NCBI GenBank assembly: GCA_025331565.1 | Contig: JAFREQ010000026.1 | Span: forward strand, 5,130,001 to 5,194,000 | Source of the DNA: Holacanthus passer | Lineage: Eukaryota; Chordata; Actinopteri; Pomacanthidae | Reading direction: 5' to 3' | DNA length: 64,000 nt | In this document: piece by piece, positions 43,771 through 57,422 of the stretch | Layout: the number at the start of each line of letters is the position of its first letter | Numbering within the stretch: position 1 is the first letter of the stretch | Notes under the pieces: model-generated | What the model was told of the DNA's origin: nothing | Database searches by the model: none | What the model saw: the letters and a program-made list of their open reading frames with translations, nothing else | Made by a program: the position numbers and the translations under genes

Positions 43771-46072
43771 TGTCTGATAAAAACCACAGCGAGCAGGATC
43801 ACGTTTACAGCAGCGAGAACAGTTTGTAAAATAAAATGCTGACGATACTTCCAGAGATGATTTTCCTGTTATTCAGGTATCCAACCATAACAAGTCCATT
43901 TCAAAAGAACATATCAGCAACACGTAAAGAACGCAGGAAGTGCTAACCTTCATCCTTCAGAATAAAGGTCTGTGCTTCGATCCAGACAGAATTCTTACAA
44001 ACTACATGAAGAACTGCTCGTAATTTAGTGCAACAACATCACAACTATATAAACTAAACTTTGTAAATTATATATTTTTTATATGAGATGTTTTAAGGAT
44101 TTTTCTTCCCTGATCCTCTCCGTCGATCTAAATCATTTCTCTGCAAACTTTTCTCATCACAGCACTGAAAATAAAGTTGCCAGTCTGTGTGCGTGTGTGT
44201 GTGTGTGTGTGTTTGTGCGTGTGTGTGTGTGTGCTGACAGACACATGAGACCTTTTGATCACTTTTGATAAGCGTCTATCAAACACGGTGAATGTGCAGC
44301 TCGAGCGGCCTTGAAAACCAAACACAGACAGACAGACAGACGTGACGATGGTGAATGATTGACTCGATGACATCATGATCGCCTGAGTTCGATAAACGAA
44401 CCAGGACAGGTTTTTTTTTTGTTTCTGTTACATTCAAAGGTCAGAAGACAGAGCGAGCACGTCGGCTCAGAGCGATCAAGGTTCACTGTCTCTGCCTGAC
44501 ACAGAACCAGTCCTCCCACCTCCTCCTCCCATTGTTCCCATAATCACCAGCGCTGTCGGAGCGTCACGTCAGCGTCTAAAAATAACCCGGCTCTGTGTGT
44601 GTGTGTGTGTGTGTGTCGGCTGTCATCATCAGTCGGCTGAAAACTGGAACATCAGCTTTTATTCAGTGCAGCTTGCAGGTTAAATGACTGAGATTAGACT
44701 TAATCTGAAAATGAACACGGGAGCTGGAAGTCGACTCGCTGCCTGTCGAGACGAAGCTTCCACACATTCAGGTTTAATTAAATGTAGAAAAGGAAAGTCA
44801 CTGATTTCCAGTCGCAGTTCCAGTCTCTCCTGGTTCCTCTCGTCTCTGTACAGTTATGAAATAGTTTCAATAAAACCACATGATGAGCTTGAGTTTGTCA
44901 CAGATACAAATTAACTTTGTGTCTCATGTAAATGTGTTAAAAACACAAAAGTAGGAGCTAAACGAGGCTCAAAAGCTCCACACATTGTTTAGTTCAAAGA
45001 AGCAGAAACCTCACATCTGATTATCGGCTCTTATTGGTTTCTGACAGAGGTTTTTGGCGCTGGTGGCTGTTCCACCCCTCCCCCCTCCCTGTGGTACCTG
45101 GGGGAGAGGAGGTAAAGCCGAGGGCGTGCGAGGCTGTTTCTGGCCAGGAGAGCGAGAGACAAGCGCAAGAGTCCAGAAACTCTGAATGTAAACTTATATT
45201 AATGTTCTGCAAAGCTGAAGCATCAAGGAGTTATCAGGCCCATTACTCAGTGTGTGAGTGTGTGTGTGTGTGTTTCTATGATTTCATTCGCATTCTTTTA
45301 CTCAAGTTTATTAACAAAACTTCTGAGTGAGATCAGGACAAGTTTAAAGCAGAGGCAGAGTTTCAGGAGCCAAAGGCAGATTTTGCTCTGAGATTTTCTC
45401 TGTTTAGCTCCGAGACGATCAGAGGATGAATGTGTGATCTTTCATTCTCAGTTTACGGCAGGTTCATGTTCGAGCGTTGAGCCACAGCAGCTTTACACCG
45501 AAGACACACGGGTGAAATGCAACACAGTGCAAACGCATGAGACCGGAGCAGCGGCCGAAACAGATCTGAGCTCAGCTTCGGCAACAGTGAACGAACTCAC
45601 TGAACACAAGCAGAAGCACAGAGCGGCTTCAGGCACGAAGCAGCGGAGAATCGACACACCTGAGGACCGACGGGGCCGAGGAGGAGGAGCAGGTGAAGAG
45701 CCTTATTTAAAACCCACTGATTAAATGATACAGAGAGAGAGAGATGTTTCTGTTTAGTGCGACTGACTGAAGTCAGAAACTTCATCTCATAACATAACGA
45801 CGTTTTCTCAGACTTTGGCTACAAAAAGTCACGTGGAGATCATTTTCAGGTCTTTCTCACCTGGTAATACTGACACACTTCTATAAAGGATCTGAATATT
45901 TCTTCCACCTCTTGTAAATTCAGTATTTGTTATTTTTAATAAACATCAATAATTTCATGTCTCTGCGTGTTTGTTTATTTCTTTGTCATTAAAAGCAGAT
46001 TTTTCTGGTTAAAGTTGTGTCTTGTGTGTGTTTGTATATTAATAAATGTTGAGACGCATGTTTTGGCTGAGA
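43771..46072. other. intergenic with short microsatellites
   Basis: (GT)n at 44187-44233, 44594-44617 and 45251-45273; a MEF2-like CTAAAAATAA at 44576-44585 next to GTCACGTCAGCGTC. No gene recognised. Confidence 0.5.
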
Positions 46073-46093
46073 TGTGTGTGTGTGTGTGTGTGT

Positions 46094-46128
<35 letters not shown>

Positions 46129-46143
46129 TCTCTCTCTCTCTCT
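46073..46143. repeat. compound (GT)n(TC)n microsatellite
   Basis: About 25 bp of GT followed directly by about 46 bp of TC with one CC interruption. Confidence 0.95.
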
Positions 46144-46530
46144 TGTCCCACAATGCTTTGCTCCTCCAGATGAGGAGACATTAAATGTTTGAAACTTCAA
46201 ACATAAAAATGAGCGATGGCCTCGTCCTCCGTCGCCAAGATACGTTTGTTTAAAATCCACCTCCTCCGAGAATCTGGCAGGACGCTTCACACAGAAACAT
46301 CTGGAAAACATGTTCTCCATTTGTTTCCTTTTTTCTTCTTCCTCTGCATCTTAAAGAGCGACGACGGCCTCGAACAGCCCAAACATGACACCAACGTCTT
46401 TATTTCTATTCTCGTGAGGACCCTCATACGCTTCTGTGCCTTTAACCTGACTGAAGATGTGACGACCGGACAAACACACATTCAGGGTCTAAAACTGTAA
46501 TTGGTCCTCATAAAGCTGGAGATACACACA

Positions 46531-46566
<36 letters not shown>

Positions 46567-47496
46567 AACCAACGTGTTAACGTTGTTGTGAGGACCTTCT
46601 CTCCCAGTCACCTGTTTCAGATCAGGCTTCTCATGATGTTTCAGAACCGTTTAAAGAGGAACCGAACGTTTCCTTCAGCTCTGTGTTGTAAAAACTCTGC
46701 GTACAGTCGCTCTGAACCGACGTCCGTTCTTTACAGCAGAACAACGTCTGTCTGACGCCGAAGGTGGAAACTCAGAGGACTGAAGTTCGTGTCTCTGCTG
46801 TCGATGAAAATACAAACGTGAGCCGTGAGCGGCCGCTTCAGACGTTACGACGAGTCACGTGTGACCGAGGTTCTGTCAGATTTTATATCGAGACATAAAC
46901 ACGTGGTCCGTGCACGTTAGTAATGTCAACTCTTCATTTTACTTTTACTTTTTTTGAGTTCATACTGATGTTCTGAAAATGAGAACAAGATTAAAATATA
47001 ATCAGAGTGTGTGAAATTTCACACTGCTGCAGAAAACTGGGGAGAATAAAATGATGCATCAAACAGTTTCCGTCGACCCAGTGGAGACACGCAGGTGTTA
47101 CACACATGTGACGTAGGTGCTAATATATGCTACACCTGATTCGTGGCAACGTAGGCCACGCCCACCCGTCCAGGTGACCTCAGATGAAAACGCTGCTGCT
47201 GACAGGCTGATGCGTAACCAGGTGTGTGTTCAGGTGTGTGTTGTATGTGGAGAACAGGTCACATGTGGTCACTGCAGCAAACACAGGAAGCTCCACCTGG
47301 ATCGGCTGCAGTCACAGTCACACGCCTGCGCTGAGAAACACAGCGGTTCATCCTCTGGAGGCAAGAGTGAGTTTATATCGTACAGGACACCAGTTAGAAT
47401 AAGACATGACTCCACAAGGTTCAGAGTTTTGTGTTGGTTTGTCTTTTAAAACACCCAGAGTCATGATCATCATCACTCCATCTGCAGCTCAACCTG

Positions 47497-47531
<35 letters not shown>

Positions 47532-47842
47532 TGTGTGTGGGGGGGTCTTGCTGTAACTCCCTCACTGCTCCTCATGTATCTGTGTTTATCTGTGTGTCAG
47601 AGCCTCCTGCTGACTCAGCTGGCAGAGACAGATGTGAAGCAGAGGTCAGAGGTCATCAGGGTTTTTTTTCCTGAAACTGAGTTAAGTTGTGACTCTCGTG
47701 TATATTTTCATTTCTTCATTCAACAAAGGTGGAGAAGAAGAAGACTGCAAGTTAGTAAACATGGATGTAGAGAAATCTGCATTTAAATCACTTTAAAAAT
47801 CTGCTCTGCAAATGTTTTATGAGGAAAGGACATTCAACATAT
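46144..47842. other. intergenic with microsatellites
   Basis: (AC)n at 46524-46561 and (GT)n at 47500-47539. No supported gene. Confidence 0.5.
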
Positions 47843-48522
<680 letters not shown>

Positions 48523-49123
48523 GTAGTGATTGTGGGACCGTCAGGAGCAAACAGCAGCGACACTGGGCTCACTGGGAGGGAACCAACATAAACCAGCAGG
48601 GAGGATTTATCTGCTCCGTGCAGCGTGCAGATCTGATCCAGATGGAGCCAATCAGCTTCCTCCGCCCCGACAGAAAGCGACCTCCCGGGAGACGATCCAT
48701 CCCGCGGAGAAACTCCACTTTCCTTCTTCTTCTTCTTCTCCTTCAGGGAGTTCCGACTCTGTGTTCAAAGACAGAGCGGGCGTCGAACCAGCGACCACCT
48801 GCAGTGGGAGGGGCCGGGGGCGTCTGAGGATCCCGCAGACCGCGGGCGCGACCCGAGAGCTGAGGGATGTATTTCGTTGTGATGTCAGCTCAGTGTGAGG
48901 ATCATTACTCTGACACAGTAATCACTGCTAACACTTGGCCCGGCTCCCGGCTCCAGGGATGCCGACCTTTGACCTCCTGAAGTGCGCTCTCTCTCTCTTG
49001 GCTGCACTCTTCTTGCTTCCTCCCCCACGGCCTCCCGTCGCCATGGCAGCCGCTGTGTGTTGTTGAACCTGCCAATCAACATCATCCAGCTTTAAGGAGT
49101 CCAGGAAGCTCCGGGGATACTGC

Positions 49124-49175
<52 letters not shown>

Positions 49176-49489
49176 TGAAGCTTTTTAACAGCAAAATCAA
49201 AATGACAAACTTTGATTACAAGTTCCAGTTGTTTTCACTCTGCGGGTCCAGATTTAAGTCCAACTTCTCTGTGAGCTGAACTCACAGTGTTGTCGTCAAT
49301 CACTGTGATCTGTTGTGTTTTCATTGTAAATAAATTGCAGCCAATCAGTTGCTGGTGAATTGAACCTCCAATCAGACGGCGACGTGTTCGACCATGACCT
49401 GATGGACACACCTGGAAGTCAGCTGATGTTACAGCACCAGGAAGATGCTTCTTGCTCGTATTCAGAGTTTTCAGTGATGTTAGAGGCAC
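48523..49489. other. intergenic, GC-richer block and (GT)n
   Basis: 48640-48880 is GC-rich with a (TTC)n run (48720-48742) and a tRNA B-box-like word on the minus strand (GGTTCGACGCC, about 48780). (GT)n at 49126-49173. No gene recognised. Confidence 0.45.
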
Positions 49490-49700
49490 AGTGGAGGTTT
49501 GAGCTAAATGCTAACATGCTAACATTCACCAGGTTCACCATCTTAGTTTAATGTGTTAGCATGCTAACATTAGCTAATTAGCAATAAACATGAAGTACAG
49601 CTGCGCTTTACAGGTATTTGGTCATAAACTAACGTACTGAAGAAATTAAAACGCTGACCTGATGATGGCGCTAGATGAAGGCGCAGCGGTTTTTACATGA
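49490..49700 (+). repeat. dispersed repeat D, copy 2 (GCTAACATG family)
   Basis: Contains GAGCTAAATGCTAACATGC, TTCACCATCTTAGTTTA, AGCATGCTAACATTAGCTAA, CAGGTATTTGGTCATAAACT and TGACCTGATGATGGCGCTAG in the family order; more complete than the 23.0-kb copy. Confidence 0.75.
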
Positions 49701-49963
49701 GCACATTGAAGCTCAATATCATTCAAAGGACAAAAGATTCTAAAAGATCCATCTGGTGTTTGTTGGGATGTTTCAGTCTGGACCGAAGCGAAGCGTCGAC
49801 CGAAGGACGTTTCCATCATTCATGACTACAAACATGGACGATTCTCACCACTTGGTTCTTATTGACTCTCTGAACAAACAAACTGTACGTTGTCACGTCT
49901 GAACTCGACTCGTGAGTCTTTTGCAGAGTCAGTAGTTTTGGTGAGTAAATATGTTTCTGAATG

Positions 49964-50008
<45 letters not shown>

Positions 50009-50510
50009 TCAGCCAGTCTCTCTGTTGGTCGGACACAAACGAACCTCCAGGTCGGGTCAGAAGACCAGTTCTGTGAGGAGGACGAAGCCAAAGGTGAAGC
50101 TGTTTATGAAGACTATCGATCAAGAGACGGAGCTGTCCGTCCTCCAGATATCTGCAAGCAATCAGGGACGACATGATTGACAGGTTCTGGCTTCGCTTGT
50201 CAGGAAGAATTAGACGAGCGGAGCGGAGCAGAAATAACGCCTCCTGTGTTTCTGATTCATTGCGGAGGTTGATAACGTCACTGGGCGGCTGCCAGCGCTG
50301 CTTCTCCGCACCGGTGATTTATTCCAGGTTTCACAACTCATAAACAAGATAAACGCTCGGTGCGGCTGATCTGAATGTCAATGAGCTAAAATGATGGGAA
50401 TGTTCTCTCGTGCCGAGCGAGATACTGAAGACATGTGCTTCATATTCTCTCACCTCCCCGACCTGAATCTGAGGCTGCGGCTCCTGCTGGAGGCTGTCGG
50501 TCAGCTGGAC
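49701..50510. other. intergenic with (GT)n
   Basis: (GT)n at 49966-50006; otherwise no recognised gene or repeat. Confidence 0.5.
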
Positions 50511-52826
50511 GTCCACCAAACCTCTGAGAGACACACTGTCCACCAAAACCTCTGAGAGACACGATGTCCACCAAACCTCTGAGAGACACACTGTCCACCA
50601 AACCTCTGAGAGACATGATGTCCACCAAACCTCTGAGAGACACGATGTCCACCAAACCTCTGAGAGACATGATGTCCACCAAACCTCTGAGAGACACACT
50701 GTCCACCAAACCTCTGAGAGACATGATGTCCACCAAAACCTCTGAAAGACACGATGTCCACCAAACCTTTGAAAGACATGATGTCCACCAAACCTCTGAG
50801 AGACACACTGTCCACCAAACCTCTGAGAGACATGATGTCCACCAAACCTCTGAGAGACACGATGTCCACCAAACCTCTGAGAGACATGATGTCCACCAAA
50901 CCTCTGAGAGACACACTGTCCACCAAACCTCTGAGAGACATGATGTCCACCAAAACCTCTGAGAGACACACTGTCCACCAAACCTCTGAGAGACACACTG
51001 TCCACCAAACCTCTGAGAGACATGATGTCCACCAAACCTCTGAGAGACACGATGTCCACCAAACCTCTGAGAGACATGATGTCCACCAAACCTCTGAGAG
51101 ACACACTGTCCACCAAACCTCTGAGAGACATGATGTCCACCAAAACCTCTGAAAGACACGATGTCCACCAAACCTTTGAAAGACACACTGTCCACCAAAC
51201 CTCTGAGAGACATGATGTCCACCAAACCTCTGAGAGACACGATGTCCACCAAACCTCTGAAAGACACAATGTCCACCAAACCTCTGAGAGACACACTGTC
51301 CACCAAACCTCTGAGAGACACACTGTCCACCAAACCTCTGAGAGACACGATGTCCACCAAACCTCTGAAAGACACACTGTCCACCAAACCTCTGAGAGAC
51401 ATGATGTTAACCAAACCTCTGAGAGACACGATGTCCACCAAACCTCTGAAAGACACAATGTCCACCAAACCTCTGAGAGACACACTGTCCACCAAACCTC
51501 TGAGAGACACGATGTCCACCAAACCTCTGAGGGACACACTGTCCACCAAACCTCTGAGAGACACACTGTCCACCAAAACCTCTGAGAGACACGATGTCCA
51601 CCAAACCTCTGAAAGACACACTGTCCACCAAACCTCTGAGAGACACGATGTCCACCAAACCTCTGAGGGACACACTGTCCACCAAACCTCTGAGAGACAC
51701 GATGTCCACCAAACCTCTGAGGGACACACTGTCCACCAAACCTCTGAAAGACATGATGTCCACCAAACCTTTGAAAGACACACTGTCCACCAAACCTCTG
51801 AGAGACATGATGTCCACCAAACCTCTGAGAGACACGATGTCCACCAAACCTCTGAAAGACACAATGTCCACCAAACCTCTGAGAGACACACTGTCCACCA
51901 AACCTCTGAGAGACACACTGTCCACCAAACCTCTGAGAGACACGATGTCCACCAAACCTCTGAAAGACACACTGTCCACCAAACCTCTGAGAGACATGAT
52001 GTTAACCAAACCTCTGAGAGACACGATGTCCACCAAACCTCTGAAAGACACAATGTCCACCAAACCTCTGAGAGACACACTGTCCACCAAACCTCCTCTG
52101 ACAAACCTCTGAGGAGACACGATGTCCACACATGTCCACCAAACCTCTGAAAGGACACACTGTCCACCAAACCTCTGAGAGACACACTGTCCACCAAAAC
52201 CTCTGAGGGACACACTGTCCACCAAACCTCTGAGAGACACGATGTCCACCAAACCTCTGAGGGACACACTGTCCACCAAACCTCTGAGAGACATGATGTC
52301 CACCAAACCTCTGAGAGACACGATGTCCACCAAACCTCTGAGGGACACACTGTCCACCAAACCTCTGAGAGACACACTGTCCACCAAACCTCTGAGAGAC
52401 ACGATGTCCACCAAACCTCTGAAAGACACAATGTCCACCAAACCTCTGAGAGACACACTGTCCACCAAACCTCTGAGAGACACGATGTCCACCAAACCTC
52501 TGAGGGACACACTGTCCACCAAACCTCTGAGAGACACACTGTCCACCAAATCTCTGAGAGACACGATGTCCACCAAACCTCTGAAAGACACACTGTCCAC
52601 CAAACCTCTGAGAGACACGATGTCCACCAAACCTCTGAAAGACACACTGTCCACCAAACCTCTGAGAGACACGATGTCCACCAAACCTCTGAGGGACACA
52701 CTGTCCACCAAACCTCTGAGGGACACACTGTCCACCAAACCTCTGAAAGACACACTGTCCACCAAACCTCTGAGAGACACGATGTCCACCAAACCTCTGA
52801 GGGACACACTGTCCACCAAACCTCTG
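50511..52826. repeat. 27-bp satellite/VNTR, about 86 copies, with higher-order repeats
   Basis: Unit GTCCACCAAACCTCTGAGAG + ACACACT. Main variants differ at the word before GTCC (CACACT, CACGAT, CATGAT, CACAAT) and at GAGAGA/GAAAGA/GAGGGA. Single-base insertions (CCAAAACC) shift phase at several points. A block around 50587-50735 recurs near 50787-50955 and 50980-51140. A longer block marked by the rare GATGTTAACC recurs 595 bp apart (51401 and 51996), i.e. 22 units. A disrupted segment lies at 52092-52150. Because 27 is a multiple of three and the unit has no stop, frames of several hundred codons are open on both strands; I regard these as artefacts. Confidence 0.97.
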
Positions 52827-53002
52827 TTTTTCGAGCTGCCTGTTGGAACTTGAACGTCTCTCTCTCTGGATCCTGCTGAACGTGGAGTCGGACCAGAGGC
52901 CTCGGCTGTTTCTCATCGCTCGTCCACACGAGGAAACACAAACTGGAAACTCTCCCTGAGAGCTGGACAACAACCAGGACCATCAATCCCTCAGCACGCT
53001 CA

Positions 53003-53450
53003 GTGTGTGTGTGTGTGTGAGAGTTTGTGTGTGTGAGAGAGAGTGTGCGTGAGAGAGAGTGTGTGAGAGAGTGTGTGTGTGTGAGAGTGTGTGTGTGAGA
53101 GAGTGTGTGTGTGTGAGAGTGTGTGTGTGAGAGAGAGTGTGTGAGAGAGTGTGTGTGTGAGAGTGTGTGTGTGTGAGTGTGTGTGTGAGAGAGCGTGTGT
53201 GAGAGTGTGTGTGTGTGTGAGAGTGTGTGTGTGTGAGAGAGTGCGTGTGAGAGTGTGTGTGTGAGAGTGTGTGTGTGAGAGAGTGTGTGTGTGTGAGAGT
53301 GTGTGTGTGTGAGAGTGTGTGTGTGTGAGAGAGTGTGTGTGAGAGTGTGTGTGTGTGTGAGAGTGTGTGTGAGTGTGTGTGTGTGTGTGAGTGTGTGAGT
53401 GTGTGTGTGTGAGAGTGTGAGAGTGTGTGTGAGAGTGTGTGTGTGTGTGT
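53003..53450. repeat. (GT)n/(GAGA)n compound tract
   Basis: 448 bp of GTGTGT runs alternating with GAGAGT in an irregular 12-24-bp rhythm, 175 bp after the 27-bp satellite. Confidence 0.95.
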
Positions 53451-54084
53451 TAAAGTCTTGCTTTTAACCCCGTGAGTTCAATATTAATTTCTGCACATTT
53501 TCTTTTTCCAATTTAATATTTTTGAACGTTGTCGTCATCATTGTTCTGAATCTGGGTCCAAATCAAATCAACGCTTGTTTTCTTTTGAAAGGACACGTTG
53601 ATATTTTCCCTCTAGTCGAAGCCTAATCTTACTGTAAATCTAATTTATTACGTTCATAAGTAGAGACGTCTGAACGCAGCTTCCTTCCTCCTCCGTCCTC
53701 CGGGAGCTGGATTAGCTAATCACAGCGAAATTGGACAATAAGTGGACAGTTGTGAGTTCAGTCTCTCTGTGGAAACGTCGTGGGGATGATTTCATCTTTA
53801 GTGTCGCAGGGATTCAACCTTCAGAGTCGACTCTGAACTTTTCCTAAAAACACCTCACACTGGTACTAGAACATCACCGGGAGCAGCCGCGGTAACGCTC
53901 AGGTTCGGTGCTGGAGATCATCTGTCGTCACGGTTCAGATGGGACGACGGTGGAGCCTCACGGGGTCTGATGGTGTAGCTCCGTCCTCCACCACAAATTT
54001 CTCTGGGATTCAAAACATTAACAAAAAACCTTGGATGAAAGTCAAACCTTTATTTTGACCTGTTATCCAGCAGCAGGTTGGACG
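53451..54084. other. intergenic, no gene recognised
   Basis: Nothing supported. Confidence 0.5.
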
Positions 54085-54250
54085 TTAAAGAAATAGTTTC
54101 ACATTTTTGTAAATATGCTCTTTGACGAAGAGTTAGATGAAACTGACTGCGGTTTCCGGTCTTTATGCTAAGCCAAGCTAACTGGCCGCTTCATATTTAC
54201 TGTACAAACATGAGAGGCTTATCAATCTGAACATCTGACTCAACGTGAAG
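54085..54250 (+). repeat. dispersed repeat B, copy 3 (opposite orientation)
   Basis: Contains TTAAAGAAATAGTTTCACAT, AGAGTTAGATGAAACTGA, CGGTCTTTATGCTAAGCCAA and TTCATATTTACTGTACAAAC, the best preserved copy here. Confidence 0.7.
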
Positions 54251-54424
54251 AAACATTTTTCCAGGATGTCGTGTTGAGCTGACAGTCTTCTGTCGGAGTG
54301 AATGAGTGATAACTTGTTTCAGCTTCGGAGCACACGGTGATGATCTGAGATCGACGGTGTCGCAGAGGAAGGTCAATAACGATAGTTAATATTGTTCTGT
54401 ACGATGTGGCCTAATGAAAGCGTG

Positions 54425-54599
54425 TAATGTTAAATAGAAGAGGACCAAGGACTGAGCCTTGGGGAACTACACACATCAAGTCAGTTGACTCAGACACAAC
54501 ACTTCTGTCCTGAAGATATGACTTGAACCACCCAAACCCAGTTTTCCAGTCTGTCACAGCGTCAGAGGCAGCACTCAGATCTAAGAAGACCAGAAGCGA
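54425..54599 (-). pseudogene. LINE reverse-transcriptase fragment (L2/CR1-type), internally deleted
   Basis: Translating the minus strand from 54599 gives SLLVFLDLSAASDAV, then WFKSYLQDRSVVS, then CVVPQGSVLGPLLFN. These are hallmark reverse-transcriptase motifs of vertebrate LINEs (the DLSAAFD region and PQGSVLGPLLF). The usual TVDHNILL segment between them is missing and F is replaced by S after SAA. The catalytic YADD region is absent, because the frame breaks beyond 54425. A dead fragment of about 58 codons. Confidence 0.75.
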
Positions 54600-54619
54600 A
54601 CTGTCACCTGAAGCCTCCT

Positions 54620-56212
54620 TTCAACAGCAGGTGAAGTCCTGTAGGTCCTGCTCTGTTCACAGATCGGCAGCGCAGTGACCCGGGTCCACACACGGTCAGG
54701 TGGACAATACAGGCCCGAGCGCCGCTTTGTGTTTCCTGTGTGACGTATCATTTCCAGCTGATAAGACCGACGGTGTTTACACAGAGACAAAGACTCGCTG
54801 GCCTACTTCTGCCTCTCACCTCAATCAATTAACCAATTTATCATTTAAATGTCAGAAAATAGTGAAAACTGTCCATCACAGTTTCTCAGAGGCGACTTCT
54901 TCACCTATCTTTTCATTTTGCTGTGATATAAAACAGAGAAAGGACGGAGTCTCACTTAAAACTGACTGAAACAATTAATCGATTGGCTGAGACGTCACAT
55001 TTCCGGAGTCATAAAGTCGAACGGCTTGAATCAATGTGTTTCTCCTGCAGATCTGAGAAACACTGTGTGAACGGCTCCATCGGCCTCCAACAGCTTCACC
55101 CCAAGTCTTTTTATTCACGGATCATGTAGGTTCACAACATTTAATTCAGCAACAAGCACAACGATGATTTTTCATGAGGTTTTGTTTCAGTCCGTTGAGC
55201 TTTGACCCCAAATACACTGACGTCTACAACATGCGTCCAGTGGGACATCAAGGGACAGACGGACATTATGAGACAAGAACAGAGGAAAAGTTCAAATGGT
55301 GCTTTTGTCTTCAGTCTTCTTCTTCTTCTTCTTCTTCTTCATTTTCTTCTTCTGTGTCTTTGCTTGCACATCGCTGCCTTTCTCGATGCGTCACCACCAA
55401 TTGTCAGTCAGGACAGGAGTTACTCATAAAGAAGCTCCATAGCGCCACCTGTGGTTAAAAACTCCACAGGAAACCTTTTATTTTATTAAGTTCTGTAACT
55501 CTTCTCTCTGATTCTACAGAGAAACACTTCAAACACTTTGCATCTTTACCACAAAGAGCTTCAAGCTTCACTAGATAATCTTTGATCCATTCAAGCAGCT
55601 TTTCAGGGTAATATCTATAATAATATAATAATCTATCTGTAAATAAAAATACAGATTCAATTATAGGTTTGTTTTTTGAAAGAAAGGACTTTCTCTGCCC
55701 TGAATAGTGTCTGCAGGTACTCGCTCCAGTCGACGTCCGCTGCCACCATCAAGGAAAGGCAGCCAACATTTCAACATTTTTATCAGCACAGATCTTCTCT
55801 CCTCTGACGCTCAGAGAAATGTTCAGAGAGATTTTGGTCAGAAAATCAACACCATCACGACCACGTGCGCACACACGCTGTCTGGACTCTGTGACCTGCT
55901 GCTTCGCTCTGAACTGGGCCGAAGGTGAAGCTTCTCAGACTGATGTGTCTGACTTCTCAGACAAACTGCCACGGTCACATTTCACACAGAGCAGAGCTGC
56001 TGACCTTTGACCCACCGGGCCCCTAACGGGGAAACGGGGTCAGTTAATGAATAATCACAGAGGAGATCATTATGGGCCAATCAGGTTTTTAAGACCAACA
56101 ACTTATCTCGACAACAACAGCTCAAACTGTGAGAGACTTTTCCACGACTTCTTCAGAAGAACCGAGTTAGTCGAGTTCTGTCTGTTTGTCCTGATGGTGG
56201 CAGCAGGTCTGG
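54620..56212. other. intergenic with (TTC)n
   Basis: (TTC)n at about 55315-55352. No supported gene. Confidence 0.5.
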
Positions 56213-56290
56213 AGTCAACACAGTCACAACATTGACTCTCTGTCCACCTTCGAATCTCGACTCAAAACACACCTTTATTATTATCATCAT
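56213..56290 (+). pseudogene. LINE ORF2 C-terminal fragment
   Basis: Plus-strand reading contains SLSTFESRLKTHLYYY, resembling the C-terminus of L2/CR1-type LINE ORF2 proteins (compare TFKSRLQTFLF at 34.7 kb), followed by an ATT/ATC-rich tail to about 56320. Confidence 0.45.
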
Positions 56291-57376
56291 TGTTATTATC
56301 ATCACATATTATTATTGTTGTTGTTTCTGGGGTGTCAGTTTTTCTGGGTGGTTTGAACATTGAGAGAAATCTGCTGCTGCACAGATGAATTATGGGATTG
56401 GAGGTAATTGCTTCAGCGTCTCCGCTGCTGTGTCGGATTAAGACGAACCACAGCTCAGCAGCTGCGGCCTGGCAGGAGGGAGGTTAGCGCTCAGCTAACG
56501 TTTGCAGCAGGTAAAAACCTCACACATGACTGATGAAGTCATATGATTCACTGCTGAAGAACGAGGCAGAGCTCCAACTGTCACAGCAGTTTTATTTTTA
56601 TGGTCATAAATTTGTTGAGGAGCAGGAATCGGTTTACGTTCATTTCAGCAGGAGTTTAGGAGGTTTTCTTCATTCTGATGATGCTGCAAGGAATTGTGGG
56701 ATGTCCTGCCTGAGCAGCTTCTGTCTAAACTGACCGCTCGTAATCAAAGACGATTGTGTGAACAAATGAAGCTTTCAGAGGCCTGAAGTTACGACATCGC
56801 TGTAGCTAAGCGACTGAAAACGAACATGGATGTCGTCTTGTTTTTCTCTCCTGATAATCAGACTGATGCATCTTTTCATTTCTCTTCATTATTCAGTCTG
56901 ACATGTTGCTCAAATGTGTCTGAATCAGTGTTGAATCCATTCGTTTCTTCCACTTCCTGTTTGAGTAACTGCACCTCAGATTCTGTTAGAAAACTCCAGC
57001 ATTGTTGAAACCTACGACAGAGGAGTGACGTGGAGGCCGAGGGGACAGACAGGGACACAGACCGGCGGCTCCCGTCTGTCTCTCTGTGTCCCTGCTGAAA
57101 GACAGGACGTCCCCTGAAGACCGCCGATGTCCCTCTGAGAGAGTCACTGCGTGACAGCATCACAGCCGCAGCGAGCAGATTCAGACGTTTCAAACTGGTT
57201 CAACTCGCTGACGGACTCAAACAGAGGATCCATCATCAGTCGGTCGTCAGCAAACAGAAGCTTCACAAACCTTCCAGCAGAGATTGAACATTTAGAAAAT
57301 GTAGGATGACAGAAAAGTGATGAAAAGATGTCTGTCCCAACACACACACACACCATGAACTGGATGACTTCAGCTG

Positions 57377-57422
<46 letters not shown>

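Noticed and set aside
48770..48840. tRNA-like B-box (GGTTCGACGCC on the minus strand)
   Set aside because: No matching A-box or cloverleaf could be found, so neither a tRNA nor a SINE is called.
50511..52826. CRISPR-like appearance of regular 27-bp repeats
   Set aside because: There are no unique spacers: units are directly contiguous, and the sequence is from a vertebrate genome.
50440..52986. 848-codon minus-strand frame and several 130-470-codon frames in the 27-bp array
   Set aside because: The unit is a multiple of three without stops, so all such frames are geometric artefacts. The longest begins at a TTG, and single-base insertions within the array shift the phase of the repeat motif.
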